Assembly (NCBI RefSeq): GCF_031769195.1
Contig: NZ_JAVHNP010000001.1
Location: 866,892-930,891, forward strand
Length of the DNA stretch: 64,000 bases
Direction of reading: 5' to 3'
DNA from: Vreelandella sp031769195
GTDB taxonomy: Bacteria > Pseudomonadota > Gammaproteobacteria > Pseudomonadales > Halomonadaceae
The notes below the pieces were generated by a model. The model did not search any database. It was given only the letters and a program-made list of their open reading frames with translations, and had not been told where the DNA came from. Positions 36,982-46,063 of the stretch are shown in pieces; position 1 is the stretch's first letter; each line of letters starts with the position of its first letter. The position numbers were made by a program, and so were the translations under genes.

Positions 36982-37791
36982 ATGGATAGCATCATGCAGG
37001 CGCTCCCGTTCGCCACGATCGCTTTTATACTCTACGTTGCTGCTGCCATTTGGCAGGGCATGACGCTGTTTCGCCGAGTTCCACCCCGCCAGGGCATGGT
37101 ACGCCTGCTGGGTGCACTGGGGTTGCTGCTGCATATCCCGGTGGTTGTGCAACTAGTTGGCGCTTCTCCTGGCCTGCTTCCCGGCTTTACCACTAGCGCC
37201 ACGCTCTTAATGGCAGTGGCGGTCAACGTGGTCCTGGTGGCCAGTTTATTTAAGCCCGTGCTAAACGCGGGCATTGCACTTTTCCCGCTGGCGGGCATCG
37301 CGCTGATTGTCGCTACTTGGCTACCAAGCCAAGGCAGCCATAGCGGCTTAACGCCGGGCATCTTACTGCACGCAGTCAGCTCTGCGCTGGCATTTGCCGT
37401 ACTCGCGATTGCCGCCGTGCAAGCGGTGCTCGTGGGGCTGCAGAACAAAGCACTGCGTCATCACCATATTCGCGGCATTGTGCAGTCGCTGCCACCGTTG
37501 ACGACCATGGAGCGTGTGCTGTTTGAGTTGGTATGGGCGGGCATCGTGCTGCTGACCCTATCGATTATCAGCGGCTTAATTTTCCTAGATAACTTGTTTG
37601 CTCAGCATTTGGTGCACAAGACCGTGCTTTCGCTGGGCGCCTGGGTGATTTTCACCACGCTATTGGTAGGGCGCTACCGTTTTGGCTGGCGTGGCATGCG
37701 CGCAGTGCGCTGGACCTTGGGCGGCTGCGCCCTTCTACTGCTGGCCTACTTTGGTAGCAAGTTCGTGCTGGAAATTTTGCTAAGCCGCTAG
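36982..37791 (+). CDS. CcsA/YpjD-type inner membrane protein
   Basis: A 269-residue protein with about eight membrane segments, matching the cytochrome-c-assembly (CcsA/HemX-like) superfamily to which E. coli YpjD belongs. Recognisable stretches are LHIPVVVQL, LLHAVSSALAFAVLAIAAVQAVLVGLQ and KTVLSLGAWVIFTTLLVGRYRFGWRG, with conserved His residues. It is divergent from ffh and upstream of a CorC-family gene, the same neighbourhood as ypjD-corE next to ffh in E. coli. Its biochemical role is not established; a heme-handling role is inferred from the superfamily only. Confidence 0.87.
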   Translation: MDSIMQALPFATIAFILYVAAAIWQGMTLFRRVPPRQGMVRLLGALGLLLHIPVVVQLVGASPGLLPGFTTSATLLMAVAVNVVLVASLFKPVLNAGIALFPLAGIALIVATWLPSQGSHSGLTPGILLHAVSSALAFAVLAIAAVQAVLVGLQNKALRHHHIRGIVQSLPPLTTMERVLFELVWAGIVLLTLSIISGLIFLDNLFAQHLVHKTVLSLGAWVIFTTLLVGRYRFGWRGMRAVRWTLGGCALLLLAYFGSKFVLEILLSR

Positions 37792-37893
37792 ACTGAGTCA
37801 CTTAGCGCATACGCTATCGGTCGGCGTGTGCTTGACACGCCGCTGCCATACTTCTAAAAATCGAGCCTAATACGCCATAAAGGAACTTTCGAC

Positions 37894-39168
37894 TTGAGCG
37901 ACGACTTCCCCCTGGGGTTACTGTTCGGCCTGCTAGCCTTACTCATCTTGCTGTCTGCCTTCTTCTCTAGCTCTGAAACAGGCATGATGTCGATCAACCG
38001 CTATCGGCTAAGCCACCAAGCGAACAGCGGCGACCGCCGCGCCAAACGTGTGATGCGGCTGCTCACACGCCCAGATCGACTGATTGGCGTCATCCTCATC
38101 GGCAATAACTTCGTCAACAATCTGGCGGCCTCTATTGCTACTATTATTGCTATTCATTTTTTTGGTGATGTCTCCGGCCCCGCGATTTCCACGGCGCTGC
38201 TGACTATTACCATTCTGATTTTTGCGGAAGTGACGCCCAAAACCTACGCGGCGATCAAACCTGAGCGCATTGCCTACCCCACCTCCGTAGCACTGGAGCC
38301 GCTGCTCAAGCTGCTCTACCCCTTGGTATGGCTGGTCAATGTGATGTCGAACGGACTGCTGCGACTAGTGGGCGTCAAAAGCGTCGATAACGGCGGCGAT
38401 AGCCTGACCCGTGACGAGCTGCGCACCGTGGTGCACGAAGCAGGCACCCTGATCCCCTATCGCCACCGGGCGATGCTGCTGTCGATTCTGGACCTTGAGA
38501 ACGTGACGGTGAACGACATCATGGTGCCCCGCCACGAAGTGCTGGGTATCGATCTGGATGATTCGCTAGAAGATATTCTCACTCAGATTCGCACCAGCCA
38601 ACACACGCGTTTGCCCGTCTATAAAGGCGATATCAATAACATTATTGGTATGCTGCATCTGCGCAATGCGGCGCGCTTCTTATCCCGCAGCGAAGTCACT
38701 AAAGCGGCGATTGTTCAAGAAGCACGCGAGCCCTACTTCATCCCCGAATCCACCCCGCTGCATACTCAGCTGCTGAATTTTCAAAAACAGAAGCGCCGCA
38801 TCGGCATCGTGGTGGATGAGTATGGTGATGTAGAGGGGCTGGTGACGCTGGAAGATATTCTGGAAGAGATCGTGGGGGAGTTCACCACCGACGTTTCCGA
38901 AGATGATGAGATCCACCAGCAGGATGATGGCAGCCATGTGATTGAGGGCACGGCCAACATTCGGGAGATTAATAAGATGTTGGGGTGGCAGTTGCCCACC
39001 GATGGCCCGAAGACACTGAACGGGTTAATCCTTGAGCACTTGGAAGCCTTCCCGGAAGGCCCCGCCTGCCTTCAAATCGGCAATACGCGAATGGAAATTC
39101 TGGAAATTCGCGACAACCTGATTACATCCGCGCGCTGCTGGCAAAAGCTGCGTCTACCTCGCCGCTAA
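37894..39168 (+). CDS. HlyC/CorC (CNNM) family transporter
   Basis: A 424-residue protein: DUF21/CNNM membrane domain (about 1-190, ALLILLSAFFSSSETGMMSINRYRL), a CBS pair (about 205-335, VNDIMVPRHEVLGIDL and FIPESTPLHTQLLNF) and a C-terminal CorC_HlyC domain (ITSARCWQKLRL end). Relatives mediate Mg2+/Co2+ efflux or homeostasis, and E. coli YfjD/CorE occupies this genomic place. Start is TTG 37894, with AAAGGA upstream and matching the family N-terminus. The stop overlaps the convergent acyltransferase. Confidence 0.9.
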   Translation: MSDDFPLGLLFGLLALLILLSAFFSSSETGMMSINRYRLSHQANSGDRRAKRVMRLLTRPDRLIGVILIGNNFVNNLAASIATIIAIHFFGDVSGPAISTALLTITILIFAEVTPKTYAAIKPERIAYPTSVALEPLLKLLYPLVWLVNVMSNGLLRLVGVKSVDNGGDSLTRDELRTVVHEAGTLIPYRHRAMLLSILDLENVTVNDIMVPRHEVLGIDLDDSLEDILTQIRTSQHTRLPVYKGDINNIIGMLHLRNAARFLSRSEVTKAAIVQEAREPYFIPESTPLHTQLLNFQKQKRRIGIVVDEYGDVEGLVTLEDILEEIVGEFTTDVSEDDEIHQQDDGSHVIEGTANIREINKMLGWQLPTDGPKTLNGLILEHLEAFPEGPACLQIGNTRMEILEIRDNLITSARCWQKLRLPRR

Positions 39169-39845
39169 TCTTTACGTTGCTCTTGGCGGCGGGCGATCTC
39201 ACTATCGCCCGCTGCTTTTAGCGTCCGCACGCGGCTCTCAAGGTAGCGCCGCAGCGCCACGCCCTCCACTTCATGCACCGCCACCGGCGGGCCAAAGTGT
39301 AGGCTAACAGGTGCTCTAAACCGTGAAGGCCACTTTTTGAGCGCCTTGCCACCGTAGTGGGAGGTCCACGATCCCCAAAGCCCTGCTAAACCTGCCGGTA
39401 TCACCGGCACGTTATCCCGGGCAAGAATCGTTTCTAATCCGCGGCGAAAGGTATGAATCTCGCCATCGGGGGTTAAGCGCCCTTCCGGAAAGACCATCAC
39501 AATATCGCCCTGACGCAGCGCCTTGCTGACTTCATCCAGCGTGCGCCGCAGCGCGCCTGGACTATGGCGCTCCGACTCAATCGGGATTGCGCCAACTAAC
39601 TGGAACCACCATTTTAGCCAACGGGATTCGAAGATCGGCTGATCCATCACAAAACGTAGCGGCCTTGGACTGCCACCGCCAAGCACGAGCGCATCCATAA
39701 AGCTAACGTGATTACACACCACCAGCGCCGCGCCTTGGGCAGGCACATGCTCCTGGCCATGTACCGACAGTCGATAGCAGCCACGCATAGCGACGTAAAT
39801 AACACGGCGCAGCAGGCAACGCGTTGTGTTGAGGCCCCATGTCAC
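39165..39845 (-). CDS. 1-acyl-sn-glycerol-3-phosphate acyltransferase-like protein
   Basis: A PlsC-family acyltransferase of 226 residues with the HX4D catalytic motif NHVSFMD (His46, Asp51), the substrate-binding FPEGRLTPDGE and a downstream PVIPAGLAGLWGS. An N-terminal membrane-associated helix is likely. It acylates a lysophospholipid or related glycerol phosphate; the exact substrate is not readable. It overlaps the TetR gene by four bases (ATGA), so the pair is one regulated unit rather than the housekeeping plsC. Confidence 0.88.
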   Translation of the reverse strand: MTWGLNTTRCLLRRVIYVAMRGCYRLSVHGQEHVPAQGAALVVCNHVSFMDALVLGGGSPRPLRFVMDQPIFESRWLKWWFQLVGAIPIESERHSPGALRRTLDEVSKALRQGDIVMVFPEGRLTPDGEIHTFRRGLETILARDNVPVIPAGLAGLWGSWTSHYGGKALKKWPSRFRAPVSLHFGPPVAVHEVEGVALRRYLESRVRTLKAAGDSEIARRQEQRKD

Positions 39846-40456
39846 GTCACCGCCCCCCGGTGCCGTAACCCGGCCAGTACTGTGCTCATTAACTGATCCA
39901 ACAGTTCATCCACTTTTAACTGCTGCCCCTGCCAATAACCTAGCCGCTCGTTCAACCCTAGCTGCACCAAGCCATGAACACTTCCCCACAAGGTACGCCC
40001 AAGACGGCGGGCTTCTAGATCATCCAGCGCGGGCTGATACTGCTTTAACGACGTTTCCACCTGGGTAAACAGCGCTTCAATCAGATCGCTTTGGCGCTGA
40101 TCTAGCTCCCCTTCCTGGGCAAGAGGATAGTCAAATAGCAGCTGCCAGCGGTAGCAATCCTGTTCAGCAAAGTGCCAATAGGCGTGCGCCAAAGAACGCA
40201 GCCACGGCTCGGGGTCGTCGGCAGCCAGGCTGGTGATGGTATGCTGCAAACGTGCGAGGGTATCTACGTTGACGTGCTGCAATAAATTGTTAAAGCTGCC
40301 GTACAGTTTTAGCAGCGTACTGGGCGCGCAGCCCACCTCTCTGGCCAGGGCACGTAGTGATAATCCATGGACTGGCTGCTTAGCCAACCACTCATCACAA
40401 GCGTTCATGACCTGCGCGTGGAGGGCATCGGGCGCATGCTGTCTAGGACGGGCCAT
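39842..40456 (-). CDS. TetR family transcriptional regulator
   Basis: A 204-residue repressor: N-terminal HTH (GLSLRALAREVGCAPSTLLKLYGSF, about 35-59), then an all-helical ligand domain of the WHG-type (AEQDCYRWQLLFDYPL; LWGSVHGLVQLGLNERLG). It is coupled to the acyltransferase downstream. A 22-bp palindrome 62-83 bp upstream of its start is a likely operator, so it probably represses its own operon in response to a lipid-like ligand (inference). Confidence 0.9.
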   Translation of the reverse strand: MARPRQHAPDALHAQVMNACDEWLAKQPVHGLSLRALAREVGCAPSTLLKLYGSFNNLLQHVNVDTLARLQHTITSLAADDPEPWLRSLAHAYWHFAEQDCYRWQLLFDYPLAQEGELDQRQSDLIEALFTQVETSLKQYQPALDDLEARRLGRTLWGSVHGLVQLGLNERLGYWQGQQLKVDELLDQLMSTVLAGLRHRGAVT

Positions 40457-40517
40457 GGCGATCTCTTCAGGTCAACGGCAAACAGGGAAGAATGCCTCAT
40501 CGCGCTTTAGCGTGAGC

Positions 40518-40539
40518 AAGGTATACGATAGGATACCTT
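40518..40539. promoter_or_regulatory. Putative TetR operator
   Basis: A perfect 7-bp inverted repeat AAGGTAT ... ATACCTT with an 8-bp spacer, in the 190-bp gap between the TetR gene and the divergent SRAP gene. Its position overlaps plausible -10 sequence for the TetR operon. Confidence 0.65.
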
Positions 40540-40646
40540 ACATCGAACACTGTTTTCGACACTAAAACGCGACATTTAACGTATTACTATTCCCCTCTGC
40601 CATTTTGTACCTATGCCATCGGCATCGCGCATTTAAGGAGACCGGC

Positions 40647-41333
40647 ATGACGGGACGCCTACACGTACAGCGCCTATCGCTCGCCCGCCTTGCGCCCGAC
40701 CTTGCGAGCTCCGAGCCGCTTATCGAATCGCCTAATTTAGCGCCGCGCCAGCCCGTCTCCGCACTGCGTCTTGAACAGGGGCGCCTCACGCACAGCGCGC
40801 TTTTTTGGGGTCTTACGCCGCCTTGGCTGAAAGTGCTGGATCACGCCCCTCACTGCGCCCGCGCAGAGACACTCAGCAAACGGGCTATGTTTAACGAAGC
40901 GTTCAGTTCGCGGCGCTGCGTGATCCCCGTCACTGGTTTCTATGTATGGAAACCCCAGGCCCGCAGCAAACAGCCGTTTCTCGTCACTGAGGTAGAGCGT
41001 GCGCCACTGCTGTTGGGAGCGCTGTGGTGCCGTTACCACACAACGCTCACTACCTTTACGGATTCGACGGCACTGATCAGCGTACCCGCCAATGCCTGCT
41101 TATCGTCGCTGACCGACCGCTTACCGGTCGTGATTCCACCCGGTGCGCTATCGCGCTGGTTAGACCCGCGTACCGAGATAGAAACACTCGCACCGCTATT
41201 GATGCCCGCTCCCTTGGAACTGTTGGGCGCTTTTCCGGTATCAAAGCATGTGAATAACCCTGCCTTTCAGTCCCCCTCTTGCGCGCATCCCGTTGGGCCA
41301 ATGCTGCGCTGGAGCGTGTCACAGGAGCCGTAA
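40647..41333 (+). CDS. SRAP-domain (YedK/HMCES-like) protein lacking catalytic residues
   Basis: A 228-residue SRAP-fold protein recognisable by NLAPRQPVSALR, LFWGLTPPWLK, ARAETLSKRAMFNEAFSSRRCVIPVTGFYVW and DRLPVVIPPGALSRWLD. Active relatives crosslink abasic sites in ssDNA with Cys2 and use Asn75, Glu105 and His160 (E. coli YedK numbering). Here the equivalents are Thr2, Cys70, Val100 and Thr156, so all four are replaced. The start is well supported (TAAGGAG six bases upstream and no nearby in-frame Cys start). It may be a DNA-binding pseudoenzyme. Its stop overlaps the M16 protease start (TAATG). Confidence 0.85.
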   Translation: MTGRLHVQRLSLARLAPDLASSEPLIESPNLAPRQPVSALRLEQGRLTHSALFWGLTPPWLKVLDHAPHCARAETLSKRAMFNEAFSSRRCVIPVTGFYVWKPQARSKQPFLVTEVERAPLLLGALWCRYHTTLTTFTDSTALISVPANACLSSLTDRLPVVIPPGALSRWLDPRTEIETLAPLLMPAPLELLGAFPVSKHVNNPAFQSPSCAHPVGPMLRWSVSQEP

Positions 41334-44176
41334 TGTTGCGAACTAATGACGCCATTCCCCCCCGCCTCACGGCGCGGCGTGCCGTTCTTGCCCTCACAAT
41401 TAGTCTGCTCTGGGTCGCTGCCCCCAGCAGTTGGGCAGAAGAGAGTCCAATCGCCGACGTGACCACCCCGAAGGTGAGCCCGTTTGATGATCGCGACTAC
41501 CGTGTATTAACGCTAGAGAACGGGCTTCAAGCACTGCTGGTCAGCGACCCTGAGGCTGACAAGGCCGCCGCCTCCATGAACGTGCGCGTTGGCAGCGCCC
41601 AAGACCCCGACGACCTCCAGGGGCTGGCGCACTTTTTAGAACACATGCTGTTTCTAGGCACCGAGCCCTACCCAGAGTCCGATGCTTACCAGCGCTATAT
41701 TTCTGACAACGCCGGTTCCCATAACGCCTTCACCGCGCAGCAAGATACTAACTACTTTTTTGATATTGAACCTTCCGCGCTGCCCGGCGCACTGGATCGC
41801 TTCAGCGAATTTTTCCTCTCGCCGCTGTTTAACGCCGACCACCTAGAGAGCGAGCGTAATATCGTTCATTCCGAGTACATGGCGCGCATTAGAGATGAAT
41901 CCCGCCGTGAGAACGATGTGCTCAACCAGTTGCTTAACCCCGACAACCCCACCACAGGGTTTGCGGTAGGTAGCCGTGACACATTAGCTAACCCGCCAGA
42001 GGGCGAAGCAACGCTACGCGAGCGGGTAATCGAGTTTTATCAGCAGTACTACGACGCTAACGTGATGAACCTTGCGGTAGTCGCCCCCCAGTCGCTGGAC
42101 GAACTGGAAGCCCTGGTCGTGGAGCGCTTTGCTGCGATTCCCGACCATGATCTGAGCGTCCCCACCGTTGATGTACCGCTCATCGATCCAGACACGCTGC
42201 CCCGCTACGTTGAGCGCCAATCGCTGCAAGACCGTCGCCAGCTGCGCTTCTACTTTCCGATCCCCGACCCCACCGACGAGTATCGCACCAAGCCCACTCA
42301 GCTGATTGCTCACCTATTGGGCGATGAAGGGGACGGCAGCCTGTTGGCGGCACTGCGTAAAGCGGGCCTAGCGGACGGTCTCTCAGCAGGTGCCGGGCGC
42401 GGCGATGGCAACGAGGCCCTGTTTACCGTGTCGATTAGCCTGACCCCAGCCGGGGCCGAACGGCTAGACGATATTGAAGCGTCGCTGTTTGCCGCTATCG
42501 AACAGATTCGTGACGCCGGGCTGGCCCAATGGCGCTATGACGAGCAAAAAAGCCTTAGCGAACAAGCCTTTCGTTTTCAGCAGCACGGTGCGCCTCAACA
42601 AGAAGCCACGCGACTCGCCATGAGCCTATCTCGCTACCCGGTGGAAGATGTGCAGTACGCCGCTTACCGGATGGATGAGATGGATAGCGAGCGCCAGCAG
42701 CTCTATTTAGACGCGCTCACACCCGACAATATGCTGCGTTTCTACTCAGCGCCGGATGTGGAGAGTGACACCGTATCCCCTTGGTTTAACACTCAATGGA
42801 AAGAGCAGCCGCCCACCGCCGCGGGTCAGGCGCTCAGTGGCTTGGTGCTCCCAGAACCCAACCCCTTTATTGCCAGCGACTTGACCCTGCAGCCCGGCCA
42901 GGATGAGCAGCCTTCCGCACTCATTGAGGCCCCCACGTTCACCGCGTGGCACATGCAGGACAGCCGCTTTAATACCCCAAGCGTTGAGTGGCGGGTTAGC
43001 CTGCAGCACCCCAGCGCCAGCTACTCTGCCGAGGAAGCCGTGCTGACTCGCCTGCTGGCAGGCTGGCTCAATGACAGCTTAAACGAGTCGCTCTACCCCG
43101 CTTGGATTGCAGGACAAGCGTTTAGCGCCTATGCCCACGCCCGTGGCATCACGCTGTCGTTCTCCGGCTGGCGCGATGGCCAAACGCCACTGATCGAGCA
43201 AGCCCTAACGCAGCTTCAGCAGGCGGATATTGCGTCTGGTGCCTTTGAGCGCGTGCGCTATCAGCTCCAGCGGGAGTGGCGCAATGCGCCTCAAGCATCG
43301 CTGACCGGACAGGCCAGCCGCACGCTGGGCGAAGCCCTACTCACGCCACAATGGTCGACCACGGAACTACTGGAAGCCAGCCAGCGACTTGAGAAAAGCG
43401 ACCTAGAGAACTTCCGCCAGCGTTTTTTAAACGGGCTCTATATCGATGCGATGGCCGTGGGCAACCTGACGGCAGAACAGGCACGTGACCAGGCCAACCT
43501 CATTCGGGGTGCGCTCACGCCGCGCTTGACACGGGAAGACATCCCCGCCCTTGAGCCGTTGAAAGTGAGCGAAGAGCCTACCGTCCTGCACCCGCACAGC
43601 ACCCGCGAAGAGTCGCTGGTGCTGCGTTACTTGCAGGGCCGCGACACAAGCGTTGAAGAGCAGGCGCGCTTAAGCGTACTGGCGCAGTGGTTAGACACGC
43701 CGTTCTACCAACAGCTACGCACCGAAGAACAGCTGGGCTATATCGTCAACGCGGGCTACTCCCCGCTGCTGGAAGCCCCTGGCATTGGCCTTATCGTGCA
43801 GTCGCCAGATGTGGACAGTGGCACCATTGCCGAGCGGATGGATGTCTTTATGCGCGCCGCTCAAGAGCGTCTGAGTGCGCTGACAGACGACGAACTCGCC
43901 GCACCTCGCCAAGCGGTGTATGAGCGTTTACGCCAGCGCGATACCAGCCTGCAAGGCATGGCAAACCGCTACTGGCAAGCCACCGCACTGGATGACATAC
44001 GCTTTGACCGCCGTGAACAGATCGCGGATCTGGCGCTTGAGGTAAGCGTTGAAGAGCTACAGGCGCTGTGGCCTGAGCTACTGTCACACCAATTAGATAT
44101 TCGTTTTAATCCCGGCGACTCGCCCAGCGATATCGCCACCTACCGTGAGGCGCGCACGCCCTTCGACGCGCGCTAA
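41333..44176 (+). CDS. M16 family zinc metalloprotease (pitrilysin-like)
   Basis: A 947-residue insulinase/pitrilysin protein. A signal peptide is evident (about 1-35, hydrophobic VLALTISLLWVAAPSSWA), placing it in the periplasm. The inverted zinc motif is His100-Phe-Leu-Glu-His104 with the distal ligand Glu181 in ERNIVHSE, the same 77-residue spacing from the second His as in E. coli PtrA. Four M16 domains are expected; the C-terminal half contains TEEQLGYIVNAGY, which matches the substrate-clamp region. It degrades small peptides. Start overlaps the SRAP gene, with GGAG upstream. Confidence 0.93.
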   Translation: MLRTNDAIPPRLTARRAVLALTISLLWVAAPSSWAEESPIADVTTPKVSPFDDRDYRVLTLENGLQALLVSDPEADKAAASMNVRVGSAQDPDDLQGLAHFLEHMLFLGTEPYPESDAYQRYISDNAGSHNAFTAQQDTNYFFDIEPSALPGALDRFSEFFLSPLFNADHLESERNIVHSEYMARIRDESRRENDVLNQLLNPDNPTTGFAVGSRDTLANPPEGEATLRERVIEFYQQYYDANVMNLAVVAPQSLDELEALVVERFAAIPDHDLSVPTVDVPLIDPDTLPRYVERQSLQDRRQLRFYFPIPDPTDEYRTKPTQLIAHLLGDEGDGSLLAALRKAGLADGLSAGAGRGDGNEALFTVSISLTPAGAERLDDIEASLFAAIEQIRDAGLAQWRYDEQKSLSEQAFRFQQHGAPQQEATRLAMSLSRYPVEDVQYAAYRMDEMDSERQQLYLDALTPDNMLRFYSAPDVESDTVSPWFNTQWKEQPPTAAGQALSGLVLPEPNPFIASDLTLQPGQDEQPSALIEAPTFTAWHMQDSRFNTPSVEWRVSLQHPSASYSAEEAVLTRLLAGWLNDSLNESLYPAWIAGQAFSAYAHARGITLSFSGWRDGQTPLIEQALTQLQQADIASGAFERVRYQLQREWRNAPQASLTGQASRTLGEALLTPQWSTTELLEASQRLEKSDLENFRQRFLNGLYIDAMAVGNLTAEQARDQANLIRGALTPRLTREDIPALEPLKVSEEPTVLHPHSTREESLVLRYLQGRDTSVEEQARLSVLAQWLDTPFYQQLRTEEQLGYIVNAGYSPLLEAPGIGLIVQSPDVDSGTIAERMDVFMRAAQERLSALTDDELAAPRQAVYERLRQRDTSLQGMANRYWQATALDDIRFDRREQIADLALEVSVEELQALWPELLSHQLDIRFNPGDSPSDIATYREARTPFDAR

Positions 44177-44189
44177 ACCGCTTGCCAGC

Positions 44190-45683
44190 TCAGGCATCAA
44201 ACGCCTGGGCTGGCATCATCGCTTCCACAAACATCACCAGCTCCTCAAGAATTTGCCGCTCACGGTCTGACAGCGACTGCTGGTTATAACGCTCGATTTC
44301 CCGTGCGAAGGACTTGAGCGTAAAGCCCGCTAGCGCCGGGTCATTCATTCGCATCCATCGAAAGGCTTCCCACTGCTCTCGCTCCTCGCCTTCTAAGGTG
44401 TCGGGGTAGCTGCGGGCGCGAAAACGAAACAGCATCTCTTCTAAACGCGGATCTTGGAAGGCGAAGCGCTGGCCCACTAAGTCCCAAGGCTCCATCGCCA
44501 ATACGCGCTCCATCTGCTGGCGATCAGCGGCAGAGAAAAAGTTGCCAGAATAGAGCATTAAATCCGGGTCTTGAGGCGACTCTTCGTAGCCACCGCTAAA
44601 CACTTCCGCCACTTTTTGCGCTACACCGCTGGCCTCGCGCAGCGTTTTCCAGTGCCCACGGCATGCCGCAATATCAATATCCAACCGAGCCACTAGAGCA
44701 CCGTACTCACCCTTATGTTCACCCTCCACGTCCTTCAACACCGTGGCGGGAAACACCACCGGGCAGCGGTTGATATGAATGACTTTAAGGGGAATCCGCG
44801 TTTCGCCCTCCGCCAAATCCTGATGGCTCACAAACACCCGCTCACGAATCTGCTCGGCGCTTAGCGAGAGCAGATCGCTGGGGTCGACGCTTAAATCGTA
44901 AACAATCACCCCATTGGGGTTGGTGGGGTGCTCTGCCAGCGGCATGACTAAGGCGCTGCAGCCACGGCTTGCAGGGTAGCGGCGGGAAATATGCAGTAAC
45001 GGCTTAGCGCTGGGCAGATCTAACTGGTTAGAGACCGCCCGTTTACCGCGCAAGCCCAGCAGGTAGTCAAACAGTTTAGGATTACGCGTTTTGAGCAGCC
45101 GCGCTAGCGCAATCGTAGCGCGCACATCCGCCACTGCATCGTGGGCGCCTTCATGGGCAATGCCATTGGCAGCGGTCAGGTGCTCTAGTTTAAAGCTGGG
45201 GGCGCCGTCTTCTCGCAACGGCCACTCGATGCCCTCCGGGCGCAGCGCATAAAACGCCCGCACCACATCGATTAAATCCCAGCGGGAGTTGCCGTTTTGC
45301 CATTCGCGGGCATAGGGGTCGAGCAGATTGCGGTAAAATAGATGGCGGGAGACTTCATCATCAAAGCGCAGGCTGTTGTAGCCTGCCACGCAGGTGCCGG
45401 GTTCACTCATGGCACGCTGCACTTGGCGCGCAAACTCTGCTTCCGGCAACCCTTTACGCTGCGCTTTTTGCGGCGTAATACCGGTAATTAAACACGCCGC
45501 GGGGTGCGGCAAGTAGTCGTCAGCAGGTTTGCAGTAAAGCTCAATGGGGTCGCCGATTTCGTTAAGGTCGGCATCGGTGCGTAATGCGGCAAACTGAGCG
45601 GGCCGATCACGACGCGGATCGGCACCAAAGGTCTCATAATCGTGCCAGAGAAAACTGGCAGGGGCGGCATTAGGTGGCGCCAT
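44190..45683 (-). CDS. sbcB: Exodeoxyribonuclease I
   Basis: A 497-residue 3'-5' ssDNA exonuclease. DEDDh motifs are present: DYETFG (Asp15, Glu17), GYNSLRFDDE, and HEGAHDAVADVRATIALARLL. The SH3-like and C-terminal clamp regions are present (KVIHINRCPVVFPATVL; ERYNQQSLSDRERQILEEL). ATG 45683 has GGGAG upstream; an in-frame start 17 residues earlier is less family-like. The stop lies 13 bp from the convergent M16 gene. Confidence 0.95.
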   Translation of the reverse strand: MAPPNAAPASFLWHDYETFGADPRRDRPAQFAALRTDADLNEIGDPIELYCKPADDYLPHPAACLITGITPQKAQRKGLPEAEFARQVQRAMSEPGTCVAGYNSLRFDDEVSRHLFYRNLLDPYAREWQNGNSRWDLIDVVRAFYALRPEGIEWPLREDGAPSFKLEHLTAANGIAHEGAHDAVADVRATIALARLLKTRNPKLFDYLLGLRGKRAVSNQLDLPSAKPLLHISRRYPASRGCSALVMPLAEHPTNPNGVIVYDLSVDPSDLLSLSAEQIRERVFVSHQDLAEGETRIPLKVIHINRCPVVFPATVLKDVEGEHKGEYGALVARLDIDIAACRGHWKTLREASGVAQKVAEVFSGGYEESPQDPDLMLYSGNFFSAADRQQMERVLAMEPWDLVGQRFAFQDPRLEEMLFRFRARSYPDTLEGEEREQWEAFRWMRMNDPALAGFTLKSFAREIERYNQQSLSDRERQILEELVMFVEAMMPAQAFDA

Positions 45684-45811
45684 GGATGCAAACTCCCTTG
45701 AGCGTGACAGCCCATCCATGCGCCGAGACATCATTCGCTGGATGGGAATAAAAGCCCAAGCCTAGCATACCCACAATGTCTCTCGCCGCCTCTCTTAGCG
45801 CTCGTTAACGT

Positions 45812-46063
45812 TTAGCTTTTAGGCAGCGTCACGTTGAGCTCTAATACTGAGCAGTTGTCTTCACTATCTAGCGAAATTTGAATGGCGTCGTCATCCACAT
45901 GCACATAACGACGGATCACTTCGAGCAATTCGCGCTCAAGCAGCGGCATGTAGTCAGGCTGACCACGCTGGCTACGCTGATGCGCCACGATGATTTGTAA
46001 CCGTTCTTTGGCCACCGAGGCGGATTTCTTGCGCTCACGCTTCAAGAACTCCAGCAGTTTCAT
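45812..46063 (-). CDS. minE: Cell division topological specificity factor MinE
   Basis: An 83-residue MinE: N-terminal amphipathic membrane-targeting stretch MKLLEFLKRERKKSA, the MinD-contact helix VAKERLQIIVAHQRS, and a C-terminal dimer beta domain (DDAIQISLDSEDNCSVLELNVTLP). It stimulates MinD ATPase and drives pole-to-pole oscillation. It overlaps minD by four bases. Confidence 0.97.
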   Translation of the reverse strand: MKLLEFLKRERKKSASVAKERLQIIVAHQRSQRGQPDYMPLLERELLEVIRRYVHVDDDAIQISLDSEDNCSVLELNVTLPKS

